Assembly (NCBI RefSeq): GCF_040365005.1
Contig: NZ_BAABWV010000003.1
Location: 186,001 to 250,000, forward strand
DNA: 64,000 nucleotides
Source: Antarcticimicrobium sp040365005
GTDB lineage: Bacteria; Pseudomonadota; Alphaproteobacteria; Rhodobacterales; Rhodobacteraceae
Direction of reading: 5' to 3'
Of this stretch, positions 1 through 7,599 are shown in pieces. The notes beneath the pieces are model-generated. The model was not told where the DNA came from and searched no databases. It saw only the letters and a program-made list of their open reading frames with translations. The position numbers and the translations under genes are program-made. Each line of letters begins with the position of its first letter. Positions within the stretch are counted from its first letter, which is position 1.

Positions 1-2
1 GC

Positions 3-3000
3 GAGGTCGGCGCGGCCGAACTGCCGGCACGGGCCGCCGTCGCGCGTACCGCCTATGACGCCGCCGAGGCCGGCGTCGATGCCCGGATCGCGGACAAGAC
101 CGCCTGGCAGGAGGTGGAGCGCCGCTTCCTGCGCAGCTGGGACATGATCACCGGTCACGCCCACAAGGACGAGCCGACCTATGTGAAGCCGAAATTCGAC
201 CTGATCGCCGCCGCCTACGCCGGCGCGCAGGCCAAGGCCGACGGTGGCGATTTCGCCGGTGCGCGCACGGATCTGCAACCGCATCTGGCCCCGGCGGTGG
301 ACCTGCTCGACCTCGCCGACGACTATGGCCGCTACCTCGCCATGGAGACGGTCCGGCAGGAGATACTGGACGATCTGCCGCCGCCCGGGAACTTCAACGG
401 GGTGCCACAGATCAAGACCGCAATCGAGGCCGCGCTGGCCCTGATGACCGAGGCGAAGGCCGCCCGCGACGCCGAGGACATGGCCGAAGCCGTGCGCAAG
501 CTCGACGCGATCCCGGCGGCGGTCGCGGCCCATGATCGGCTGCAAGTCGCGCTGCGAAAGTACAACGGGAACTTCACGTCGGTCGATGACAAGATCGTCG
601 CCTACGACGCGATGGACGCGGGCATCACCAACAAGGTCAAGGACGAGATCGACCTGATGCGCGACACCCTGCAAGAGGCCGCGGCCCTGACCATGGGCGG
701 CGACCTGCTGGGCGGATCGCACAAGCTCAAGGGGCTGATCGGGCATTTCAAGGCGCTCGACAAGACCATCGCCCGCATAACCGAGTTCAACACCGAGTAT
801 CCGCTGTTCACCGCCCGCCGCCGCGAAACACGGGGCAGGCGCGGTCCCGGCGGGCGGGTGGCGATCGAGGAGTATTACCAGCGGCTCAGGGATGATGACC
901 GGCGGATCAAGGATTATACCACCGGCGCCGACAAGGATTTCGGCCTCGCCCTGGCCGCCGCCATCGCGCTCAAGGACCAGCACGGCGAAAAGATGGCGCT
1001 GGCCGACCAGGCGCAGGATTACCTGAAACGACGCGAGGATCTGACCACCGAGATCGCCCGGCTGGAGGGCGGCGGCGCCGGCGGCACGCAGGCGGCCGAG
1101 GCAATCGCCACCACCCGGCAATCCATGGCCAATGCGCAATCGGCGACCCGGTCGGGCGACTGGGGCGGCGCGGTGCGGCTGTTGATCCACGCCGCGATGG
1201 AGCTGGAAAGAGGCACCCGTGCCGCCGACATCGCCGACCGGATCGACGGGCTGCAGGATACCGACAACCTCGACGGCGATTTCGACGCCGCCCTGGGCGA
1301 GTTCCGCAAGGTCGCGCAGGCGGTCGCCGGGTTCGATTCCGAGAACCTGTTCACCGACCGGTTGGAGGGCGCAGAGCGCACCGCCGAGTCCGGCCGCGCG
1401 CAGATGGCCGCCGACCCGGTCGCCGCCAAGCAATGCGTCCAACAGGGCATCGCCGCCTGCAAGGAGGTAGCAACACAGGTCAACATGAGCCTGCTGTACC
1501 GCGACCGGCTGACGCAGACAGAACGTGACCGTGACGTGATCAAGGACAGCAATGTCGACAAGAGCCTTGATCCCGAACTCGAAGAGATCAAGACCCGGCT
1601 GCGCGCCGCCAAGCAGTTGGCCGATGCCCGCGACTATGCCGGGGCGCTGAACGAACTGACCGAGGCAGACAGGCAGATCGGCATCGCCGTGCAGGTGCGA
1701 GACGTGTTTCAGACCGTCTACAAGCCCAACCGCGACGATTTCAAATACGTGCTGAAGAAACTGCGCAAGTCCGATGTCGCGCCCGGGTTCGGCGACGAGA
1801 TCGACCGGCTCGACCGGATCAAGACCGCCATGGAAGAGGCGCTGACGGCACGCGACATCGCCCGCGTCAAGACGCTGGCCAAGGAGGGCGCCGGGTTGCT
1901 GCAGCCCTACCTCGACCTTGCCGACAACTACAAATTCGCGACCAAATCGTACAAACGCCACTACACCGACACCGGCGCAAAGGCCTTCGCGCATCCCGCG
2001 CTGACCGGCCAGATTACACGCCTGCACGAGATCATCGACGGTGTCGACGCGTTGATGGCGCAACATGCCTATCGCGCCGCCTATGTCCAGATCGAGAACA
2101 CCGCCTACCTGGTTGACCGGGTGATCAAGGCGATGGCTGATTACCCCGCCTACGAGACCGCCAAGGCCGACGCCGACGCCGCGATCCGGTCGCTGCTGGA
2201 CCGTGACGACCCGGCGATGGGGCCAACGCATGACCGCATCGCCGCGTTGAAGGCGCGCCATGACGCCGCGACCAAGGACGCCGAGAGAGACCAGTTCGCC
2301 GGCGCGCTGCGCAAGCTCGACGGCTTTGTCGCCGCCTGCGACGCCCTCGAGGACGAGGTCGACCTGTTCGAGCGTCATGTCGCCGCGCGCGTGTCCGCAC
2401 TGGCCGCGCTGCAAGAGGTCGCCGCACGTGACACCACGCCCATCGCGCCGCTGTTCGCAAGGCTGGAGGGCAAGCGCGACAACGCACTGGCCAAGGCGGC
2501 GGCCTTTGATTTCCAGATGGCCACCACCCTGTTCCAAGAGCTTGTTTCGGACTGCGCCACCGCCGATGCGACGCTGGACGGTCAGACCGCCTTTGGCGAG
2601 GTAATGGACGCGATCAAAGCGGTCGGGCCGGAGGACACCGACGACCTGAAGATGTCGATCAAGGCCGCCGATGCCACCTTCAAACAATTGCGCGGCCGCC
2701 CCTCGGCGATGTACGTCAAGGCCTTGCGCGACGGGGTGCAGACCCTGTTGCAGGAGGCCCGCGACCGGGTCGAGGAGGAGTTCGAAACCGCCCGCACCAA
2801 GGTCGGCGAGGCCGTCGATCACTGTCGCGGCATCGCCTCGGAAATGGGGCAGTTCGACCAGCTTTGCGATGCCGCGGACCTGGCACGCGGCCTGGCCGCC
2901 GCGCTGGCCCAACACCCCGAGTATGCCGCCAAGCGCGACGCGGTGGAGGCCGAGCTGACCCGGGTCGAGGCGGCAATGACCGAAGCCCGGCGCGACCGAG

Positions 3001-4331
3001 CCCGGCGCGGCGCCAGCACCGACGCCGTGGAACAGGCCATCGCGGCCCTGCGCGCGCTTCGCACCGAGTTGGACACCCACGCCACCTATGTGGCCTCGCG
3101 CAACCAGATCCGCTTCAACCTGAACAGCCGGCTGGAAAAGCACCGCGACCGGCACCTGATGAAAACCGATATCACCCTGATCCACACCGCGCTGGACGAG
3201 GCCGAGACCAAGGCCATTGCCAAGGATTACAAGGGCGCCACGGCCGAGCTGGACAAGGCCCGCGCCCAGATCCCGGCGGCGGAACTGCGGCTCAAGCTCG
3301 CCGCGAACGAGGTGCCCACGCCCGAGGACATCCGCGCCTTTCTGGGCGACGCGGAAAGCACCAAGGCGCTGGACCGGATCATCAACACGCTGGAGCCGGA
3401 CATCCAGCGCAAGGTCATCGCGGTCGCCTTCAAGGAGCGGTTCGGCTGCGAGTTGACCCTGTCGAACAAGCGCTGGGTGCCCGATGGCAGCGGCGGGTTC
3501 GTGAAGGAGATCACCGAGGATACCGACATGGACCGCGACGCGCCCAACCTGCGCCGCTTCTACGAGGTGATGGCCGCCCTTCCCGGCAGCGACACGCTGG
3601 ACAACGACAGTTTCCTGACCTTTTCCCATCGCGGCGGGACGCAGGACGGCTCGTACTTCAACTTCGTCGAGAAGACCGTCGCCATGCACGAGGGCGAGGT
3701 CAAGACCAGCGCGATTTATGCCATCAGCCAGGAGGCCGAGCTGGGCGCGCAGGACGACCTGTACAAGACCAAGGAGGACGAACCTGTCAGCTTCTTCAAC
3801 TGGAACACGCTGCACGAGGTGGCCCATGCGGTCGACGACAAGATCGGTTTCATGACCGGGCACCTGGGCGAGGACAGCGATACCTATGGCGGCTGGCGCC
3901 ACTATCGCTCGGACGTCAGAAAGGTGGCCGAGGCGGTGGCGGGCAAGTTCGATTTCGATCCCGCCTATGTCGCCGAGTACATGATCATGGGCGAAGGGTC
4001 GTCGCCGCCGGTGCCGGAACCGCGTGACTGCGACGCCGAGGAATGGGACCGCCGCCGCCGCGATTGCGAGATCTGGGTCGATCGGGCGCGCCAGGGCAAC
4101 GCGCCTTGGAAGACCAAGGTCTCGGCCGATGCCTGTACCATCGGCAACCGCACCTATCACGAGGCGATGAAGGGCGATTGGGTCAGCTACCTTGCCTCGG
4201 CCCGGGCCAAGGGGGTGACCGGGTACCAGTTCCGCGCCCCCGCCGAATGGTTCTCGGAACTGTACGCCGCCTTTCACAGCGGCAAGCTCAAGGACAATCA
4301 CCCGGCCGTCACCTGGCTGGAAGACCTCTGA
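3..4331 (+). CDS. Giant alpha-helical repeat protein with C-terminal HEVAH metalloprotease-like domain (5' end outside window)
   Basis: The frame is open from the left edge (position 3), so the gene begins upstream. The GTG at 114 is only the first possible start inside the window and there is no Shine-Dalgarno there. About 1,442 residues are visible. The first ~1,100 are Ala/Asp/Lys-rich helices with a recurring module of the type A-x3-A-x2-(R/K)-D-(Y/F)-x-(G/M)-A-x3-L, for example at about 231-290, 1135-1190, 1605-1670 and 3205-3270. The last ~330 residues are a different, globular domain. It contains an HEVAH motif (3813-3827) followed by AVDD, and a later WFSELYA segment (Glu codon 4257-4259) that could give the third zinc ligand, as in lethal-factor-like gluzincins. 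No signal peptide can be judged. It is followed after 21 bases by a CpXC protein. The protease role is inferred from the motif; substrate and biological role are unknown. Confidence 0.75.
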   Translation, partial: EVGAAELPARAAVARTAYDAAEAGVDARIADKTAWQEVERRFLRSWDMITGHAHKDEPTYVKPKFDLIAAAYAGAQAKADGGDFAGARTDLQPHLAPAVDLLDLADDYGRYLAMETVRQEILDDLPPPGNFNGVPQIKTAIEAALALMTEAKAARDAEDMAEAVRKLDAIPAAVAAHDRLQVALRKYNGNFTSVDDKIVAYDAMDAGITNKVKDEIDLMRDTLQEAAALTMGGDLLGGSHKLKGLIGHFKALDKTIARITEFNTEYPLFTARRRETRGRRGPGGRVAIEEYYQRLRDDDRRIKDYTTGADKDFGLALAAAIALKDQHGEKMALADQAQDYLKRREDLTTEIARLEGGGAGGTQAAEAIATTRQSMANAQSATRSGDWGGAVRLLIHAAMELERGTRAADIADRIDGLQDTDNLDGDFDAALGEFRKVAQAVAGFDSENLFTDRLEGAERTAESGRAQMAADPVAAKQCVQQGIAACKEVATQVNMSLLYRDRLTQTERDRDVIKDSNVDKSLDPELEEIKTRLRAAKQLADARDYAGALNELTEADRQIGIAVQVRDVFQTVYKPNRDDFKYVLKKLRKSDVAPGFGDEIDRLDRIKTAMEEALTARDIARVKTLAKEGAGLLQPYLDLADNYKFATKSYKRHYTDTGAKAFAHPALTGQITRLHEIIDGVDALMAQHAYRAAYVQIENTAYLVDRVIKAMADYPAYETAKADADAAIRSLLDRDDPAMGPTHDRIAALKARHDAATKDAERDQFAGALRKLDGFVAACDALEDEVDLFERHVAARVSALAALQEVAARDTTPIAPLFARLEGKRDNALAKAAAFDFQMATTLFQELVSDCATADATLDGQTAFGEVMDAIKAVGPEDTDDLKMSIKAADATFKQLRGRPSAMYVKALRDGVQTLLQEARDRVEEEFETARTKVGEAVDHCRGIASEMGQFDQLCDAADLARGLAAALAQHPEYAAKRDAVEAELTRVEAAMTEARRDRARRGASTDAVEQAIAALRALRTELDTHATYVASRNQIRFNLNSRLEKHRDRHLMKTDITLIHTALDEAETKAIAKDYKGATAELDKARAQIPAAELRLKLAANEVPTPEDIRAFLGDAESTKALDRIINTLEPDIQRKVIAVAFKERFGCELTLSNKRWVPDGSGGFVKEITEDTDMDRDAPNLRRFYEVMAALPGSDTLDNDSFLTFSHRGGTQDGSYFNFVEKTVAMHEGEVKTSAIYAISQEAELGAQDDLYKTKEDEPVSFFNWNTLHEVAHAVDDKIGFMTGHLGEDSDTYGGWRHYRSDVRKVAEAVAGKFDFDPAYVAEYMIMGEGSSPPVPEPRDCDAEEWDRRRRDCEIWVDRARQGNAPWKTKVSADACTIGNRTYHEAMKGDWVSYLASARAKGVTGYQFRAPAEWFSELYAAFHSGKLKDNHPAVTWLEDL

Positions 4332-4352
4332 TCCCCGAAAGGACCGCGCGCC

Positions 4353-5054
4353 ATGTCCCTGTTCAGATCCACCTCGATCGCCTGCCCTGCCTGCGGCGCC
4401 GATATCGCCTTCGAGGAATGCGACAGCGTCAACGCCGACCGCCGGCCCGATCTGCGCGAGGCGATCCTCGACGGCACGTTCCAGAGCCTGCCCTGCCCGG
4501 GATGCGACAAGGCCGTGCGGATGGAGCCGCAGTTCAATTACCTCGAGGTCGGCGCCGGCCACTGGATCGCGGTGTTTCCCGGCCGGATGATGCCCGACTA
4601 CATCGAGGTCGAGGATACGATCAGCGAGGTGTTCGACACCTCCTACGGGTCGCGCGCCCTGCCCTCGGCGCGCGAGATCGGCGGAGGCCTCGACGTGCGG
4701 CTGGTGTTCGGCTGGCCAGCGCTGGTGGAAAAGCTGGTGCTGCGCGCAGCCGGGCTGGACGACGTCACCGTCGAATTGCTCAAGCTCGACCTGATGCGGC
4801 GGCTGCCGCAGGCCGACATGGGCCCCGGTCGCGCGTTGCGCGTGACCTCGGTGGAGGATGGCGCCCTGAATTTCGCCTGGATCCTGACCGAGCAAGAGGT
4901 GCCGATGGACGGCTTTGCCGCCGACCGCGCGCTTTATGACGCGATCGAGGTGGCGCCCGAGGCCTGGGCCCCGATCCGTACGCGGCTGACCGACGGCCCC
5001 TTTGTCGACATGCCGAAACTCTTCATCGGCGGGGGGCGCGCCGCCGCCGAGTGA
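4353..5054 (+). CDS. CpXC domain protein
   Basis: This 233-residue protein starts with a short N-terminus followed by a zinc-ribbon-like pair of CPxC motifs, CPACG at about residues 10-14 and CPGCD at about 49-53, with the stretch FNYLEVGAGHWIAVFP after it. That is the layout of the CpXC family, which has no established function. The remaining ~150 residues are acidic and globular, without membrane segments or signal peptide. The ATG at 4353 follows GAAAGGACC, a reasonable ribosome binding site. It begins 21 bases after the giant repeat/metalloprotease gene and ends 7 bases before a convergent gene, so it is very probably the last gene of that operon and a functional partner. Its role is not known. 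Confidence 0.8.
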   Translation: MSLFRSTSIACPACGADIAFEECDSVNADRRPDLREAILDGTFQSLPCPGCDKAVRMEPQFNYLEVGAGHWIAVFPGRMMPDYIEVEDTISEVFDTSYGSRALPSAREIGGGLDVRLVFGWPALVEKLVLRAAGLDDVTVELLKLDLMRRLPQADMGPGRALRVTSVEDGALNFAWILTEQEVPMDGFAADRALYDAIEVAPEAWAPIRTRLTDGPFVDMPKLFIGGGRAAAE

Positions 5055-5061
5055 GGGGCGA

Positions 5062-5655
5062 TCAGGCGGCGTCCAATTCCGCCGAGGGGATCACCGGAAA
5101 GAACGTGCCCGAGGACCAGACCCCGAACCAGCCGTCGTGATGCGCGCCCAGATCGACCAGCCGGTAAAAGCTCTTGCGGTCGATCAATGCCTCAAGGTTG
5201 GCGCGGATCAGGACATAGGGCGCGGGTTCGCCGCTCTCCGGGTCGCGTTCTACCCGGATCGGATGCTCGGGGCCGGCGGTGGCCTCGTCGCCCACATGGC
5301 TGGTGAATCGCAGGACCTGGTCGCGACCATCACCCTCGGCCTCGACATCCACCGCGACGAAAGGCGCGTCATCGACGGTGATTCCCACCTTCTCGACCGG
5401 GGTAACGAGGAAGTATTTCCCGTCCTCCTTCTTGAGAATCGAGGAGAAAAGCTTGACCAGCGCCGGCCGGCCGATCGGCGAGCCGAGGTAATACCAGCTG
5501 CCGTCGCGGGCGATGCGGATGTCGAGATCACCGCAAAACGGCGGATTCCACAGGTGCACCGGCGGCAATCCGCGCGTTTTGCTGGCTCGCACCGCGTCGG
5601 CGATGCCCTCGGGCGAAGGTGTCACAGGTTTTTGTCCGCTCATCTGTTTTGCCAT
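5062..5655 (-). CDS. DUF1285 family protein
   Basis: This 197-residue cytoplasmic protein has the features of the DUF1285 family: an LPPVHLWNPPFCGDLDIRI segment, then GSWYYLGSPIGRPALVKLFSSIL, and a C-terminal DRKSFYRLVDLGA block. The function is unknown. It is transcribed away from moxR, with about 52 bases between the two start codons, an arrangement I recall from many alphaproteobacteria and one that suggests shared promoter control. It converges with the CpXC gene at its 3' end. I see no signal peptide or membrane segment. Confidence 0.85.
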   Translation of the reverse strand: MAKQMSGQKPVTPSPEGIADAVRASKTRGLPPVHLWNPPFCGDLDIRIARDGSWYYLGSPIGRPALVKLFSSILKKEDGKYFLVTPVEKVGITVDDAPFVAVDVEAEGDGRDQVLRFTSHVGDEATAGPEHPIRVERDPESGEPAPYVLIRANLEALIDRKSFYRLVDLGAHHDGWFGVWSSGTFFPVIPSAELDAA

Positions 5656-5707
5656 GTCCGTTGCGCGCTATAGTCTATCTGAACATATGGCCGATGAAAG
5701 GAATGTC

Positions 5708-6715
5708 ATGTCCGATCCTGACGATCTGGTCGCCGAGATTGAGGCGCTGGAAGACAAGCTGGCCGAGGCCAAGGCCTCGATCACCCGCCGGTTCATCGGC
5801 CAGGAGCGGGTGGTGGAGCTGACCCTCGCCGCGCTGCTCTGTGGCGGTCACGCGCTGTTGATCGGGCTGCCGGGGCTGGGCAAGACCCGGCTGGTCGAGA
5901 CATTGTCGACGGTGATGGGCCTGGATGGCAACCGCATCCAGTTCACGCCGGACCTGATGCCGGCGGATATCCTCGGCTCCGAGGTGCTGGAGACCGCGCC
6001 GGATGGCAGCCGCGGGTTCCGCTTCGTCTCCGGGCCGATCTTTTGCCAATTGCTGATGGCCGACGAGATCAACCGCGCCAGCCCGCGCACCCAGTCGGCG
6101 CTGTTGCAGGCGATGCAGGAGCGGGTTGTGACCGTGGCCGGCGAGGACCGCAAGCTCGAGGCGCCGTTCCACGTGCTGGCGACCCAGAACCCGATCGAAC
6201 AGGAGGGCACCTATCCGCTGCCCGAGGCGCAGCTTGACCGCTTCCTGGTGCAGATCGACGTGGAATACCCCGACCGCCAGACCGAGCGCGACATCCTGCT
6301 GGCCACCACCGGCGCGAACGAGGAGGACGCCGTGCAGGTGTTCTCGGCGCAAGAGCTGATCGCGGCGCAGACCCTGTTGCGGCGGATGCCGGTGGGCGAC
6401 TCGGTCGTCGACCTGATCCTCGACCTTGTGCGCGCCTTCCGTCCCGACGAGCCCGGCGTCTCGGCCCAGGTGGCCGAGACCGTGGCCTGGGGGCCGGGGC
6501 CGCGCGCGGCGCAGGCGCTGATGATGACGGTGCGGGCGCGGGCGCTGCTACAGGGGCGTCTGGCGCCCAGCGCCGAGGACGTGATCGACATGGCCCGCCC
6601 GGTGCTGAGCCACCGGATGGCGCTGAACTTCGCCGCCCGGGCGCGCGGTGACAACCTGGTCGACCTGATCGAATCCACCGCCACCGCCCTGACCCGAAGC
6701 GAGGTCGCGGCGTGA
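5708..6715 (+). CDS. MoxR-family AAA+ ATPase
   Basis: The 335-residue protein is a MoxR AAA+ ATPase. Walker A reads GLPGLGKTRLVE (about residues 54-65), Walker B LLMADEINRA, and sensor 1 ATQNPIEQEGTYPLPEAQLDRF. The frame is open back to 5513, but I chose the ATG at 5708 because AAAGGA stands just upstream and MoxR proteins normally begin close to this helical N-terminus; an in-frame ATG at 5687 is an alternative. MoxR proteins act as chaperones for von Willebrand factor A-type partners, and DUF58 and BatA-type proteins follow with overlapping codons. The set is therefore probably an envelope stress or cell-wall related complex at the inner membrane. Confidence 0.92.
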   Translation: MSDPDDLVAEIEALEDKLAEAKASITRRFIGQERVVELTLAALLCGGHALLIGLPGLGKTRLVETLSTVMGLDGNRIQFTPDLMPADILGSEVLETAPDGSRGFRFVSGPIFCQLLMADEINRASPRTQSALLQAMQERVVTVAGEDRKLEAPFHVLATQNPIEQEGTYPLPEAQLDRFLVQIDVEYPDRQTERDILLATTGANEEDAVQVFSAQELIAAQTLLRRMPVGDSVVDLILDLVRAFRPDEPGVSAQVAETVAWGPGPRAAQALMMTVRARALLQGRLAPSAEDVIDMARPVLSHRMALNFAARARGDNLVDLIESTATALTRSEVAA

Positions 6716-7599
6716 CAGAAACCCCCGCCCTCGCGCCCGGACTGCGCGTTCGCGCCGAGGCCGAGGCCGCCCGTCTGCCACCGCTGTTGGCGCGGGCCGA
6801 CCACCTGGCGGGCACCGTCCTTTTGGGCGAACACGGCCGACGGCGCGCCGGGCTGGGGGATGATTTCTGGCAATACCGGCCGGCACAGCCGGGCGACAGC
6901 CGGCGGATGATCGACCACCGCCGCTCGGCCCGGGGGGACCAGCAATTCGTGCGCGAACGCGAATGGCAGATCGCGCAGTCGGTGATGCTCTGGGTCGATC
7001 AGGGCGCCTCGATGCGCTATGCCTCCGACGACGGCCTGCCGCACAAGGCGGATCGTGCCCGTCTTCTGGGGCTGGCGCTCGCGATCCTGCTGGTGCGGGG
7101 GGGCGAACGGGTCGGGCTGACCGGCACAGCGCTGCCGCCCCGACGCGGCCGCAACCAGATCCTGCGGCTGGCCGAAGCCTTCAGCCTTGACGCCGCCACC
7201 GATTACACCCCGCCCGAGCACCGGGCGTTGATCCCCCATGCGCGGGCCGTGTTCATCTCGGATTTCCTCGGCGACATGGGCGAGGTCGAGCGCGCGTTGA
7301 CCAAATCCGCCGACCGCGGCGTGCGCGGCGTGCTGCTGCAGGTACTTGATCCGGCCGAGGAAAACTTTCCGTTCCAGGGGCGGACGATCTTTGAGAGCGT
7401 CGGCGGCACCCTGCGGCACGAGACGCTGAAGGCGGGCGAATTGCGCGACCGCTACAAGGCACGGCTGGCGGCGCGGCGCGACCGGCTGGCGGCGCTGTGC
7501 CGCACGACCGGCTGGCGGCTGGGCCGGCACCACACCGGCGAGAGCGCGCAATCGGCGCTGCTCTGGCTGTACCGCGCGCTTGACGGGGGCACCTCATGA
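6712..7599 (+). CDS. DUF58 domain protein
   Basis: This 295-residue protein starts at a GTG that overlaps the moxR stop by four bases (GTGA). The sequence LGDDFWQYRPAQPGDSRRMIDHRRSAR is the DUF58 core, and MLWVDQGASMRY is the von Willebrand-like metal-ion site region in a degenerate form. DUF58 proteins are standard partners of MoxR ATPases and are believed to be their client or adaptor. No membrane helix is evident, so it is likely cytoplasmic or peripheral. It is translationally coupled at both ends, to moxR and to the following BatA/DUF4159 gene. Confidence 0.9.
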   Translation: MTETPALAPGLRVRAEAEAARLPPLLARADHLAGTVLLGEHGRRRAGLGDDFWQYRPAQPGDSRRMIDHRRSARGDQQFVREREWQIAQSVMLWVDQGASMRYASDDGLPHKADRARLLGLALAILLVRGGERVGLTGTALPPRRGRNQILRLAEAFSLDAATDYTPPEHRALIPHARAVFISDFLGDMGEVERALTKSADRGVRGVLLQVLDPAEENFPFQGRTIFESVGGTLRHETLKAGELRDRYKARLAARRDRLAALCRTTGWRLGRHHTGESAQSALLWLYRALDGGTS

